Positions 1 through 8,929 of a DNA stretch of 64,000 bases are shown here, one piece after another. This stretch comes from JBHGAV01 sp041946685 (GTDB lineage: Bacteria > Acidobacteriota > Terriglobia > Bryobacterales > Bryobacteraceae). A program made the position numbers and the translations under genes. The stretch is from NCBI GenBank assembly GCA_041946685.1, contig JBHGAV010000010.1, positions 23,630 through 87,629 on the forward strand. The letters are read 5' to 3'. Each line of letters starts with the position of its first letter. The stretch's first letter is position 1. Under the pieces are notes generated by a model, which saw only the letters and a program-made list of their open reading frames with translations, had not been told where the DNA came from and ran no database searches.

Positions 1-1613
1 AGGAATCCGACAATACAGGCGCCCGACCAAGCCACCCAGGATAGCCGCCGCTTCCGCTGCACCAGGAGATCGTTTTCGACCAGAGGCACGCTGCCCAGGA
101 CGGGCAGGCCGGTGTACGCTCTCACATCCTTGAGGTTCTTGAGGGACGTGTCCTTCATTTCCCGGCCTCCGGCGAGGAACAGACCCAGCAGCACACCGAT
201 GCAAGTGCCCACCCCCACCACCATCCAGCGGTTCGGCTCGGTGGGCGATTGCGGAAGCGAGGCCTGTTCCAGCACCTCCAGAGTCTCCCCCTGCTTCCGG
301 GTCTCCAGGTCCGTGGCCATGGACGACTGGTTGCTCTTCATGACCAGTTCTTCGTACTGCTGCTTGGCGAGATTGTAGTCGCGCGTCATGAGGGCGTATT
401 CACGCTCGCCGAGCGGACTGGCTTCGATCCGCTCCTGGTAGACCTTGATCGCCTTGTCCAGTCTGGCCTGCTCCTTCACCAGGTTCTGAATCTCCACATC
501 TTTGGATTCGATCTGGCCCTGGAGCCTAGAAATCTCCGCCTGCAACTGCTTCATCTCGCGGCTCTCGACCAGAGGGGCCGGCTTGTCAGGCGCCGCGGCC
601 GCTGCGGCCTTCTCCTCCTCTTTCATAAGAGAGTCACGGCTGGCTCTCAAGCTGGCAAGCTGCGACCGGGCGCGGCGCACGTCGGGATGCGAGTCGCTAT
701 ACTGCTGGCGCATGCCGGCCAAGGCGGTTTCGAGTGCGAGGACCTGGCGGTCCAACTGGATGACGCGGTCGCTCTTGACCGCCGCTTCCATCGAGGTGGC
801 CGCCGAGGCGGGAGTCGCCTGGAGCTGCTCCTTGGCCGTGCGCAGGCTGTTCTCCAGCAGGAGTTTCTCTTGAGTCGCGCGGTTGATGGACGACCCCGCC
901 GTGGCAAGCTGAGCCTGAAGCGCGTTCAACTGCCCCAGGTTGGAGGACAACTGCTCGGGCAACTTGCCGGAGAACTTCAGCTTGTATTGCGTCAGGCGGT
1001 CCTCAATCGCATCGAGGTTCTTCTTGGCCGCGTCGAGCTTCTCTCTCAGGAACTCAGTGGTCATCACCGATTCGGACGAGCGGGTTCTGACTGTCTCGTC
1101 CAGGAACATTGCAACGATCTGACTCACCACTTTCTGGGCCAGGTACCGGTTCTCGTATGCAAAGGATACCCGAAAAGCGGTGGATAGCGGCCGGTTCTCC
1201 GCCACATCCCGCAAGGCCAGGACCGGTGCGATCGTGACATCCTTCTGCATCTGTTCAACCAAATCCTCGTCCGGTATGCGTCCCTTCTTCCGAGGGTACA
1301 GGCCGTTCTGGTTGATCAAGTTCAATATGTTGGTGCGGCTGCGAACCTGCTGCTCCATAGCGGCGATGCGCTGGCCGATCTGAAGGTTGACGTTCGAGGG
1401 GACGTACCTCTCCGGCACGGCCGGAGGAACGATGCGGATGGTCGCGTCCGAGACGTAGGTGTCGGGCCAGAGGAAGGCGACGACGACGGAGATTACCAAA
1501 CCCGCAAAAGCCGGTCCAATGATCCACCCGCGGTGCCGGCGAAGCATGTCGAAGTAGTCGGAGACATCCATCGGCCTTCTACCGACGGCGTAGGGTTCAG
1601 TGCTCGGTTGCAT
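1..1613 (-). CDS. Wzz/GumC-type polysaccharide chain-length determinant (partial, C-terminus beyond window)
   Basis: About 537 codons are visible; the 3' end runs off the left edge. I translated it from the ATG at 1613. A first membrane helix lies at residues 30-49, followed by a long periplasmic coiled-coil region rich in Gln, Glu, Lys and Ala. A GNVR-like segment (YALMTRDYNLAKQQYEEL) precedes a Pro-rich stretch (QASLPQSPTEPNR) and a second helix near residues 462-482. This is the layout of Wzz/GumC co-polymerases, which set chain length during exopolysaccharide export. The next gene encodes the outer-membrane export protein, which supports the role. A kinase domain may follow outside the window. 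An internal Met at codon 15 is an alternative start. Confidence 0.88.
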   Translation of the reverse strand, partial: MQPSTEPYAVGRRPMDVSDYFDMLRRHRGWIIGPAFAGLVISVVVAFLWPDTYVSDATIRIVPPAVPERYVPSNVNLQIGQRIAAMEQQVRSRTNILNLINQNGLYPRKKGRIPDEDLVEQMQKDVTIAPVLALRDVAENRPLSTAFRVSFAYENRYLAQKVVSQIVAMFLDETVRTRSSESVMTTEFLREKLDAAKKNLDAIEDRLTQYKLKFSGKLPEQLSSNLGQLNALQAQLATAGSSINRATQEKLLLENSLRTAKEQLQATPASAATSMEAAVKSDRVIQLDRQVLALETALAGMRQQYSDSHPDVRRARSQLASLRASRDSLMKEEEKAAAAAAPDKPAPLVESREMKQLQAEISRLQGQIESKDVEIQNLVKEQARLDKAIKVYQERIEASPLGEREYALMTRDYNLAKQQYEELVMKSNQSSMATDLETRKQGETLEVLEQASLPQSPTEPNRWMVVGVGTCIGVLLGLFLAGGREMKDTSLKNLKDVRAYTGLPVLGSVPLVENDLLVQRKRRLSWVAWSGACIVGF

Positions 1614-1646
1614 AGAGAGGCGCCTCCGTCAATCCTGCTGCTCGTC

Positions 1647-2288
1647 CTAAGGCACGATAATCTGGTCCCCACCCTCCAATAGCAGATTCTGGCTCAGATT
1701 CTTGCCCTTAACCCAGTCGCGATAGTTGAACTTGTACCGCTTCGGACCCCGCATGATCAGGATGTTCTTGGTGTCCGCGTACTCCCGGAAGCCGCCGGCG
1801 ATGGTTAGCGCCTGCGAAATGGTCGTCGGCACCACGAGCGGGTACTGGCCTGGCCGGTTCACCTCCCCGATCACGAAGTACTTCTTGCTGTTCACGGAGA
1901 GGACCGAAACCATCACCTCGGGTTCGGTGACGTACTTGACCAGCCCCTCCCTGATCAACTCGGCCAACTTCAGAGGCGTAATGCCTCCTGCCTGCAAGTC
2001 TCCGATCAGCGGCAAGGAGATCTTGCCGTCGGGCCGGACAGAGACGGGGCCCGACAAGTCCGGCTCCCGCCACACCCTCACCTGGAGGATGTCTTCGGCG
2101 CCGATCAAGTAAGTGTTCGGGTCGACAGGCGCCCCAACCGACTTCCTCAGGGCTTCTTCCTCGGGGCTCACCTGAGCCGGAGGCGCAGTTTCCTGCCGTT
2201 TCTCCTGCGCACCCTGCGCACACGACGCGGACAAGAAAATGAACAGGCAAAGAAGAATACTCCCCAACACCAATGCACGTCTAGGCAT
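1647..2288 (-). CDS. Wza-like polysaccharide export outer-membrane protein
   Basis: 213 aa. It has an N-terminal signal peptide with a Cys at residue 23 (LSASC), only a weak lipobox, so it may be a lipoprotein. A Poly_export domain (YLIGAEDILQVRVWREPDLSG region, residues 60-80) is followed by an SLBB-type domain (YFVIGEVNRPGQYPL, residues 137-151). It is shorter than E. coli Wza (about 380 aa) and carries one SLBB unit. The frame stays open upstream, but the start at 2288 gives a clean signal sequence. It lies directly upstream of the Wzz-like gene on the same strand, and together they form a polysaccharide secretion channel. High confidence in family, moderate in the exact glycan. Confidence 0.87.
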   Translation of the reverse strand: MPRRALVLGSILLCLFIFLSASCAQGAQEKRQETAPPAQVSPEEEALRKSVGAPVDPNTYLIGAEDILQVRVWREPDLSGPVSVRPDGKISLPLIGDLQAGGITPLKLAELIREGLVKYVTEPEVMVSVLSVNSKKYFVIGEVNRPGQYPLVVPTTISQALTIAGGFREYADTKNILIMRGPKRYKFNYRDWVKGKNLSQNLLLEGGDQIIVP

Positions 2289-2576
2289 TATGTCTACCTC
2301 AGAGGCGCATGAACCTCCTGCCCCTCGATCGCCGGCCAGCGGACACCGCGGTTTTATACCGTCAACGTAAGCAATTGTACAATAACTTCGCCGTTTCGCG
2401 AAGCAGCCCCGCGCCGAGGAGGATTGAACGCAAGGCGTGCGGCGTCCGGCCAAACCATTGCTGCGGCTACAGAAACGCATGGCTATGCTTCTTGGACGGC
2501 GGGGGTACCAGGACCGTTCTGGGGCGAATAAGAGGGGAAGAAAGGGGTTCTTTCCGACCGCCACTCAGGCGGCCGC

Positions 2577-3215
2577 TCAGAACGTGAGGCCGATTCCTAC
2601 GGACGCCTCCTGGTGTCTCAAGTTACCCCGGGCGCTCATTATTTCCTGAATATCCAAATCGTAGGGCTTGCCGGTCAGGCAATCGCGGGCATCGAGGCGT
2701 ACCTGAGCGTGCTGGAAGAGCCTGATCTTCATGCCCAGTCCGTAGTGGAATCCGTAGTTGCGGGTTGAGTACCCAGACCAACTGGGGACATTGCGGGGAC
2801 TGATGCTCTTCTGCGCCTGAGCCCCCAAGGCGAAGAAAGGCCGAAACCGCTCGTTCTTCGGCATCCAGTAAACGAGGAAGTCGATGAAAGCTTGGTGCAG
2901 TTTCACCGTGCGATCCAGGGTCTCCTTAGGCACGTCCTTGGAAGCCTGGGTCTTGACTCGCAGGGTGGCCCGCGTCTGGAGGTAGCCCAGTTCGTAGCCG
3001 TAGTAACGGTGCGGGTTCCAGGTAAGGCGAAGACCGTTGCTGTAGCCGTTTCTGAAGGTCGTGTCGGTGTCCTTGGGAGACACGGGGGATGAAGATCCGA
3101 GCGGCGTCTTGCTCATCCGGGCCCAACCGCGCAGGACGGAGACTTCCACCGTCTGCCCACAGAGGGGAGCGAGAGCGGCCCATGCCAGGCCCGCAAACCA
3201 CAAGATCTGTTTCAT
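2577..3215 (-). CDS. Outer-membrane beta-barrel protein, secreted
   Basis: 212 aa. It starts with a signal peptide (MKQILWFAGLAWAALAPLCG), followed by alternating hydrophobic/polar strands. The chain ends in Phe (VGIGLTF), the usual outer-membrane barrel signature recognised by the BAM machinery. It resembles small OmpA/OmpW-like barrels; I cannot assign a substrate. The start at 3215 is preferred over an upstream in-frame Met because it gives the signal peptide directly. It precedes the polysaccharide export genes on the same strand but is separated from them by about 290 bp, so shared function is only a guess. Confidence 0.7.
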   Translation of the reverse strand: MKQILWFAGLAWAALAPLCGQTVEVSVLRGWARMSKTPLGSSSPVSPKDTDTTFRNGYSNGLRLTWNPHRYYGYELGYLQTRATLRVKTQASKDVPKETLDRTVKLHQAFIDFLVYWMPKNERFRPFFALGAQAQKSISPRNVPSWSGYSTRNYGFHYGLGMKIRLFQHAQVRLDARDCLTGKPYDLDIQEIMSARGNLRHQEASVGIGLTF

Positions 3216-3278
3216 ACGAGTTGCCGGAACGCCGCTATCGCCAGAGGCGAGACACCCCTTCCCGAGGGGAAGCAAACA

Positions 3279-3857
3279 TTATAGCTTGGTGGAGAGGCCG
3301 CAGGCGGATAGCCGTAGTTCTTTCAGGTGGCGATAAACGAGGGCGACGGGGAGCCCGACGACGTTGAAGTAGCAGCCCTCGATGCGGTCGATGAACTTGG
3401 AGGCCAGTCCCTGAATGGCGTACGCTCCGGCCTTATCCATCGGCTCGCCGCTCTGGACATAGCTTGAGATTTCCTCGTCCGACATGGCGACGAACCGGAC
3501 GCGGGTGGACTCGGCATCCGTCACGAGGCGGTCGCCCGTACGCAGGCAGATGCCGGTGACGACCTCGTGCTCGCGGCCGGAGAGCAGCCGCAGCATCCAG
3601 GCGGCTTGCTCGCGGCTCTCCGGCTTGCCGAGCACGCACCCGTCCACGACTACCACGGTGTCGGCGGCGAGAATCGTTTCCCCCGAGGAGACGGCCACCG
3701 CCAGCGCCTTCTGGCGTGCCAGCCGCAGCACGTGCTGGCGGGGGTCCTCGCCTGCCAGCAGGGTTTCGTCGACCGGGGCGGCACGGGTGATGAACTCGAT
3801 ACCCGCGGAGGAGAGGATCTCCCTCCGGCGCGGCGACTGGGAGGCGAGCACGAGCAT
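3279..3857 (-). CDS. maf: Maf-like nucleoside triphosphate pyrophosphatase
   Basis: 192 aa, typical Maf length. It opens with the family signature SQSPRRREIL (residues 6-15) and carries the AADTVVV motif whose Asp is catalytic. Maf proteins hydrolyse non-canonical or excess nucleotides (dTTP/UTP, or 7-methyl-GTP) to monophosphates; the subtype cannot be set by eye. The Met at 3857 fits the family N-terminus (MLVLASQSPRR). No ribosome binding site is obvious. A TACCAT hexamer on the minus strand (3869-3864) lies 6 nt before the start, possibly a -10 for a nearly leaderless mRNA. Divergent from the dciA-like gene. Confidence 0.9.
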   Translation of the reverse strand: MLVLASQSPRRREILSSAGIEFITRAAPVDETLLAGEDPRQHVLRLARQKALAVAVSSGETILAADTVVVVDGCVLGKPESREQAAWMLRLLSGREHEVVTGICLRTGDRLVTDAESTRVRFVAMSDEEISSYVQSGEPMDKAGAYAIQGLASKFIDRIEGCYFNVVGLPVALVYRHLKELRLSACGLSTKL

Positions 3858-3864
3858 ACCCGCA

Positions 3865-3873
3865 TGGTACAAT
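3865..3873 (+). promoter_or_regulatory. Extended -10 element upstream of dciA-gatC-gatA
   Basis: TGGTACAAT matches an extended -10 (TGnTAtAAT) and ends 17 nt before the ATG at 3891. No good -35 is visible. It sits in the 33-bp gap between maf and the dciA-like gene. Confidence 0.35.
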
Positions 3874-3890
3874 GAACGCTCATTCCCACC

Positions 3891-4286
3891 ATGGAGCGCG
3901 CGGGCAGAGTCATCTCCAGAACAAGACTGGCCGGGGGCGCGGTGTGCCTGGAAGAGCTGGCCTGCGCCGGTTGGCCGGTTGCGGTCGGCAAGAAGATAGC
4001 CGTTCACACGCGGGCGACGTCCCTTTCCGGCGGGCGCCTCCGCGTGGAAGTGGAGGACGCGGTCTGGCAGCGGCAGCTCAGCGTGCTGAGGAAGCAGATC
4101 CTGGCGAGGCTGGAGGAGGTGGTGGGTGCGGCGGTGGTCCGCGACATCGATTTTCGGGTAGTCCCACGCCGCAGGTTGCCTCAACTCGCCTCCGAGCCGC
4201 ACACACGGCCGGATGAGGCGGACCAGATCCAGGACCCCGTGTTGCGCTCGATATACCGCAAGCAGCGGAGGAGGCGGTCCGCGTGA
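3891..4286 (+). CDS. dciA: DUF721/DciA-family protein (replicative helicase loader-like)
   Basis: 131 aa. The central part (GWPVAVGKKIAVHTRATSL, then GGRLRVEVEDAVWQRQL) matches the DUF721 core: W/G before a VG..IA.HT strand, then a hydrophobic strand and VW..QL helix. DciA proteins are ancestral loaders of the DnaB helicase and are often short, basic and variable at the C-terminus; this one ends in a run of Arg/Lys. Its stop overlaps the GTG start of gatC (GTGA), so the two are translationally coupled. Family assignment is by pattern; the helicase role is inferred from the family. Confidence 0.75.
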   Translation: MERAGRVISRTRLAGGAVCLEELACAGWPVAVGKKIAVHTRATSLSGGRLRVEVEDAVWQRQLSVLRKQILARLEEVVGAAVVRDIDFRVVPRRRLPQLASEPHTRPDEADQIQDPVLRSIYRKQRRRRSA

Positions 4287-4582
4287 AGATCACCGAGCAG
4301 GAAGTGCGCTATGTGGCCGGCCTGGCCAACCTGAACCTGTCGGCTGAAGAGGTGCGCCGGCTCCGGGACGACCTGGACGAGATCCTGGCGCACATGGACA
4401 AGCTGAATGAGCTCGACACCAGCGGAGTGGAGCCCATGGCGCAGGTCCTCTATGACGCAGGAGAGACGGCCACGCTGCGGGAAGACCAGGAGCGGCCCGT
4501 CCTGGGGAGCGATATTGCCCTGGCGAACGCTCCCCTGGCCGGAAGCGGCTGCTTCAAAGTTCCCAAGGTGATCGAGAGGTAG
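4283..4582 (+). CDS. gatC: Asp-tRNA(Asn)/Glu-tRNA(Gln) amidotransferase subunit C
   Basis: 99 aa, GTG start inside the preceding stop. It shows the GatC pattern: ITEQEVRYVAGLANLNLSAEE at the start, ILAHMDKLNELDTSGVEPM in the middle, LREDQ near residue 73, and a final segment containing CFKVPKVIE. GatC wraps GatA and GatB and stabilises the complex that amidates mischarged Glu-tRNA(Gln) or Asp-tRNA(Asn). gatA follows after 5 nt; gatB is not in this window, a common arrangement. Confidence 0.96.
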   Translation: MKITEQEVRYVAGLANLNLSAEEVRRLRDDLDEILAHMDKLNELDTSGVEPMAQVLYDAGETATLREDQERPVLGSDIALANAPLAGSGCFKVPKVIER

Positions 4583-4587
4583 CCCGG

Positions 4588-6030
4588 ATGGAGATCGCCT
4601 CGCTCACGGTGGACCTGGTCCGGGAGGGCCTGCAGAAACGCCGCTTCAGCGCCGAGGAGCTTGCGCGGGAAGCCCTGCGGTTTGCCGGCGAAGAGAATCC
4701 GAGAACCGCCGCTTACCTCCATTTCTGCCCGGAGCGGGCGCTGGAGTCGGCGCGGCGGATCGACGGGAAACTCGCGCGTGGAGAGGATGCCGGCCCGCTG
4801 GCCGGCGTTCCGGTGGCGGTGAAGGACGTGATTCTGACCAAAGGGATCCGGTCCACAGCGGGCTCCAGACTTCTGGAACACTACGTCCCTCCCTACGACG
4901 CGACTGCGGTGACACGGCTCGAACAGGCCGGCGGTGTGATTGTCGGGAAGACGAACTGCGACGAGTTCGCTATGGGCTCGTCCACCGAGAACTCGGCGTT
5001 CGGGCCGGTGCGTAATCCGGTGGCGCTGGACCGCGTGCCCGGAGGGTCGAGCGGCGGGTCGGCCGCCGTGGTGGCGCAGGGCACCGCCGTGGTCTCTCTC
5101 GGTTCTGACACCGGAGGGTCGATACGCCAGCCGGCGTCTTTTTGCGGGGTGGCCGGCGTCACCCCGACCTACGGACGGGTCTCGCGCTACGGGTTGATCG
5201 CCTTCGCCAGCAGTCTGGACCACATCGGGCCGTTCGCCAGAAACGTTAAGGACGCGGCGCTGCTGCTTCAGGTCATCGCCGGACGGGACGAGATGGATTC
5301 CACCTCCGCGTTCGCGCCGGTGCCGGATTACGTGAGCCTGCTGGACGGCAACGTTCGGGGCCTGCGTGTCGGCCTGCCCCGGGAGTACTTCACCGGGCTG
5401 GCCAGCGAGACGGGCGACTTGATTCACCGCGGGATCGAAACACTAAAGAATCTGGGCTGCGAGGTAAGCGAAATCAGCCTCCCGTCAACCGAGTACGCCA
5501 TCGCCTGCTACTACATCATTTGCACCGCGGAAGCCAGTTCCAACCTGGCGCGCTACGACGGCGTGCGCTACACCACCCGGACGAAGGAACCCGCCAGCCT
5601 GGTCGATATGTACCGCTCCACGCGAGGGGAGGGCTTCGGAGCCGAGTGCAAGCGGCGGATCATGCTCGGCACGTATGTGTTGAGCGCGGGATACTACGAC
5701 GCCTACTATCTGAAAGCCCAGAAGGTGCGCGCCCTGATCGCAAGGGACTTCGCACGGGCGTTCGAGCAGGTGGACGCGATCGTCGCGCCGGTCTCTCCCT
5801 TCCCCGCCTTCAAGCTGGGGGAGAAGATCGACGACCCGCTGGAGATGTATCTCTCCGACATCTACACGATCACGGGATCGCTGGCAGGCATTCCCTGCAT
5901 GAGCGTGCCGTGCGGCCGGACGGCCTCGGGCCTCCCCGTGGGCATGCAGATTCTGACCAGGCACTTCGACGAGGCGGGGATGTTGCGGCTAGCGGACGCG
6001 TTCGAGAAGGCCGGCGGCGCCGAAGGCTGA
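4588..6030 (+). CDS. gatA: Asp-tRNA(Asn)/Glu-tRNA(Gln) amidotransferase subunit A
   Basis: 480 aa, full length. It has the amidase signature: catalytic Lys in PVAVKDVI (near residue 78), the Gly/Ser loop PGGSSGGSAAVVAQGTA and the Ser in GSDTGGSIRQPASFCG, completing the Ser-cisSer-Lys triad. GatA hydrolyses glutamine and passes ammonia to GatB for tRNA transamidation. The C-terminus (GLPVGMQILTRHFDEAGML) is typical of the family. It lies in the dciA-gatC-gatA operon. Confidence 0.97.
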   Translation: MEIASLTVDLVREGLQKRRFSAEELAREALRFAGEENPRTAAYLHFCPERALESARRIDGKLARGEDAGPLAGVPVAVKDVILTKGIRSTAGSRLLEHYVPPYDATAVTRLEQAGGVIVGKTNCDEFAMGSSTENSAFGPVRNPVALDRVPGGSSGGSAAVVAQGTAVVSLGSDTGGSIRQPASFCGVAGVTPTYGRVSRYGLIAFASSLDHIGPFARNVKDAALLLQVIAGRDEMDSTSAFAPVPDYVSLLDGNVRGLRVGLPREYFTGLASETGDLIHRGIETLKNLGCEVSEISLPSTEYAIACYYIICTAEASSNLARYDGVRYTTRTKEPASLVDMYRSTRGEGFGAECKRRIMLGTYVLSAGYYDAYYLKAQKVRALIARDFARAFEQVDAIVAPVSPFPAFKLGEKIDDPLEMYLSDIYTITGSLAGIPCMSVPCGRTASGLPVGMQILTRHFDEAGMLRLADAFEKAGGAEG

Positions 6031-6094
6031 GCGGTTCGCCGGAAGTCTGAATCCTCACCCCACCTGCGCGCATCCTTTGCAGTAGGAGAACGAG

Positions 6095-6703
6095 ATGCCA
6101 TTCACACTGCCTAACCTGCCCTATGCATTCGACGCGCTGGAGCCTTACATCGACAAGGCGACCATGGAGATCCACCACGGAAAGCACCATGCCGCCTACG
6201 TGACCAACGTGAACAAGGCGCTGGAATCCGCGCCGGAGCTGGCCGGCAAGAGCCTGGAAGAGCTGCTGGCGGGTAACCTGGCGAGCGTTCCGGAGAGCAT
6301 CCGCACCGCCGTGCGCAACAACGGCGGCGGGCACGTCAACCACGCGATGTTCTGGAGCATCATGGGGCCCAACGCGGGCGGCCAGCCCGCCGGAAAACTG
6401 GGCGAGGCCATCAAGAGCACGTTCGGCAGCTTCGACACCTTCAAGGAGAGACTGACGGCGGCCGGCATGGGGCGCTTCGGCTCCGGTTGGGCGTGGCTGG
6501 TCAAGGACCAGGCGGGCAAGCTGGACATCTACTCGACGGCCAACCAGGACAGTCCCCTCATGGAGGGCAAGTTCCCCATCATGGGCGTGGACGTCTGGGA
6601 GCACGCCTACTACCTGAAGTATCAGAACCGCCGCGCCGAATACCTGGCCGCCTGGTGGAACGTGGTGAACTGGAAGGAAGTCGAGAAGCGCTTCCTGGGT
6701 TAG
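6095..6703 (+). CDS. sodA: Superoxide dismutase, Fe/Mn family
   Basis: 202 aa. All four metal ligands are visible: His in EIHHGKHH, His in HVNHAMFW, Asp and His in DVWEHAYYLKYQ. The core FGSGWAWLV is also present. It converts superoxide to hydrogen peroxide and oxygen in the cytoplasm (no signal peptide). Metal preference cannot be read safely by eye. A good ribosome binding site (TAGGAG) lies 7-12 nt before the ATG. Its presence next to O2-sensitive hydrogenases elsewhere in the window suggests an organism that meets oxygen. Confidence 0.95.
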   Translation: MPFTLPNLPYAFDALEPYIDKATMEIHHGKHHAAYVTNVNKALESAPELAGKSLEELLAGNLASVPESIRTAVRNNGGGHVNHAMFWSIMGPNAGGQPAGKLGEAIKSTFGSFDTFKERLTAAGMGRFGSGWAWLVKDQAGKLDIYSTANQDSPLMEGKFPIMGVDVWEHAYYLKYQNRRAEYLAAWWNVVNWKEVEKRFLG

Positions 6704-6759
6704 CGCGGGGCGGGACTGGCGCTCCCGCCTGACAACAGCGGCCATGTATACTGTCATGC

Positions 6760-7779
6760 GTGCCGGTCTGCATGGTGACAGGGGCCGCCGGTTTTCTCGG
6801 ATCGCATCTTGTTGACCGGCTGCTGAGTGAGTCGCACAAAGTAATCGGCGTAGACTCGTTTACCGGCTCCTATTCCCCAAAGAGCAAGAGGGAGAACGTT
6901 TCCACAGCGCTCCGGGACCCCAACTACGCCCTTCTGGAAGTGGACGTAGCGGACCTCACCGTCTCGATGTTCCCTGAGCTTCCGGAATACGTCTTCCACC
7001 TGGCGGGACAGCCCGGCGTTCGGCAGAGTTGGGGCCGGGGATTCGCCGGCTATGTGCAGCGCAACATTCTTGCCACTCAGTCTCTCTTGGAAGCGCTGAG
7101 AAGCCGTCCGCCGCGACGCTTCCTTCTGGCATCCTCCTCATCGGTGTATGGCGCCTGCGGGCGCTATCCCATGGGGGAGACGCAGCCGCCGCGCCCCATC
7201 TCCCCCTACGGCGTGTCGAAACTCGCCGCGGAGAATCTGTGCTTCGCCTATTCCCGCGAGTTCTCCTTCTCCAGCGTGGCCTTGCGCTTCTTCACGGCAT
7301 ATGGACCCCGCCAGAGGCCCGACATGGGTGTGTTCCGGTTCCTGCATGCCGCCAGCAGCGGAAGACCGGTGGAGGTGTTTGGAGGAGCCGAAACCCAGCG
7401 CGACTACACCTATGTGGATGACGTCATCGATGCCTGCCTCGCAGCCATGCACCTGGACGTGCGGTTCGAAGCTATCAACGTCGGAAACGGAAGACCGATC
7501 TCGCTGACGGAGTGTCTGGACGTCATCAGCCGCGTTACCGAGCGAGACTTGATCCGCCTCCACCGGGATCGCCCACCAGGCGACTCAACCAAGACGCACG
7601 CAGACATCAGAAAGGCCCGGTCGCTCCTCGGGTTCGAGCCGAAATGGTCGTTCCCGGCCGGCGTTAAGAAGCAGTGGGAGTGGTATCTCGGCCTGCCTAC
7701 CACCCGCGCCGCGGTGTGCGAGCCTGGTCCGGCGACGCCACGAGCCACTCGGAACACAGGAAATGGAACTAACGACTAG
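6760..7779 (+). CDS. NAD-dependent epimerase/dehydratase (extended SDR, nucleotide-sugar)
   Basis: 339 aa. The Rossmann motif TGAAGFLGSHL is at the N-terminus, then SSSSVYG and the catalytic YGVSK. The sequence resembles UDP-glucuronate 4-epimerases and dTDP-glucose dehydratases. I chose the GTG at 6760; the next candidate is ATG at 6772. There is no ribosome binding site, but TATACT at 6747-6752 ends 7 nt before the GTG, which suggests a leaderless transcript. The radical SAM gene overlaps its 3' end by 17 nt, and a glycosyltransferase follows, so it probably supplies a sugar for glycosylation. Confidence 0.88.
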   Translation: MPVCMVTGAAGFLGSHLVDRLLSESHKVIGVDSFTGSYSPKSKRENVSTALRDPNYALLEVDVADLTVSMFPELPEYVFHLAGQPGVRQSWGRGFAGYVQRNILATQSLLEALRSRPPRRFLLASSSSVYGACGRYPMGETQPPRPISPYGVSKLAAENLCFAYSREFSFSSVALRFFTAYGPRQRPDMGVFRFLHAASSGRPVEVFGGAETQRDYTYVDDVIDACLAAMHLDVRFEAINVGNGRPISLTECLDVISRVTERDLIRLHRDRPPGDSTKTHADIRKARSLLGFEPKWSFPAGVKKQWEWYLGLPTTRAAVCEPGPATPRATRNTGNGTND

Positions 7780-8929
7780 AAGGCCTCGTGCGGATCCGCT
7801 GCGCAGGAACTTGGAGGGCATCCGGGGAGCCGTCCTCCGCAGGATGACTTTGCTGTGCGACGGCGTTCCGCTCGAGTTCCGCGATATCCCTCCGAAGAAA
7901 CTCCTGAATGCCGCGAAGGCAGAGTTATCCGTGCATTCCAAGCCGCTTCGGCCATGGGCTATGCCCATCCACCTGATGGTGGAACCATCCGCCCACTGCA
8001 ATCTGGCCTGCTCGCTCTGCCCCGTCACCAGAGGGTTGGAGCGTCCGCAAGGGCATATGGACCCGGCTTTGTTCCGCAGATTGCTGGACGAGACCGGAGA
8101 ATTCGTCTTTACGCTGCTGTTCTGGGACTGGGGTGAACCTTTTGTCAATCCGCACGCCTTCGAGATGATCGCTTACGCCAAGGCCAAGGGTGTGAAGGTG
8201 ATCTCGAGCACGAACGGGCACTTGTTCGCACAGCCGGAGATGGCGGAGCGCCTGGTGCGCTCCGGCATCGACATGATCATTTTCGCCATCGATGGGGTCA
8301 CACAGCAGACCTATGAACGGTATCGCCAGGGAGGGCTGCTCACGGCCGCTCTTGAAGGGATGAGAAACGTCGCGGCTCTGAAGCAGGCTCTGGGCAGCGT
8401 TACTCCGATCATCAATTTCCGCTTCATCGTGATGGCTCACAACGAGCACGAGATCCCCCAGGTCAGGGAGCTGGCGCCTCGCTCGGGCGCGGACGTGCTC
8501 AGTTTCAAGACACTGAATCCCCGCTCGATGGACCCGTACGGAGATCGCGAGGAGGCCGACCCGGGAGGGGGCGCCTCCTATCTCCCGGAGGACAAGAGTT
8601 ACTGGCGGTTTGCTCCTGACCCGCGAACCGGCGGCCGCCAGCGGCTCCGCCGCAATCCCTGCCGGCAGCTTTGGACGGCACCGGTCATTCACTGGAACGG
8701 AACGGTGTGCCCGTGCCCTTTCGACCCCCGGGAGAGGTACGTCCTCGGTTCCCTTAAGGACCACAGTCTTCGCCAGATCTGGCAGGGGGAGGCATACCAG
8801 TGCCTCCGCCGACGCTTTCGCGTGAATTGGGAGGAGATCCCACTTTGCACCGACTGTACGTACGCTTACAAGGGTGGGGACTGTTCCCGGGAGACTGTCG
8901 CAGAAGTGACCACCTATGCGCGCTCCTGA
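7763..8929 (+). CDS. Radical SAM/SPASM-domain protein
   Basis: 388 aa. The CxxxCxxC cluster motif (AHCNLACSLCP) is near residue 80. A C-terminal SPASM-like Cys set (CRQLW; NGTVCPCPFD; LCTDCTYAYKGGDC) would hold auxiliary clusters. Such enzymes modify peptides or sugars by 5'-deoxyadenosyl radical chemistry; the substrate here is unknown. The gene is embedded between a nucleotide-sugar epimerase (17-nt overlap) and a GT2 glycosyltransferase (14-nt overlap). This favours an enzyme acting in glycan assembly over RiPP maturation, since no small precursor peptide gene is visible nearby. Confidence 0.85.
   Translation: MELTTRRPRADPLRRNLEGIRGAVLRRMTLLCDGVPLEFRDIPPKKLLNAAKAELSVHSKPLRPWAMPIHLMVEPSAHCNLACSLCPVTRGLERPQGHMDPALFRRLLDETGEFVFTLLFWDWGEPFVNPHAFEMIAYAKAKGVKVISSTNGHLFAQPEMAERLVRSGIDMIIFAIDGVTQQTYERYRQGGLLTAALEGMRNVAALKQALGSVTPIINFRFIVMAHNEHEIPQVRELAPRSGADVLSFKTLNPRSMDPYGDREEADPGGGASYLPEDKSYWRFAPDPRTGGRQRLRRNPCRQLWTAPVIHWNGTVCPCPFDPRERYVLGSLKDHSLRQIWQGEAYQCLRRRFRVNWEEIPLCTDCTYAYKGGDCSRETVAEVTTYARS

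Noticed and set aside
249..1187. Long plus-strand open frame over the Wzz-like gene
   Set aside because: The minus strand encodes a coherent Wzz/GumC protein with two membrane helices and a coiled coil, so the plus frame is a shadow.
2289..2576. Short plus-strand frame (from 2309) and an ATTGTACAAT palindrome in the gap
   Set aside because: The frame has no ribosome binding site or recognisable domain; the 10-bp palindrome has no nearby -35 and could be chance.
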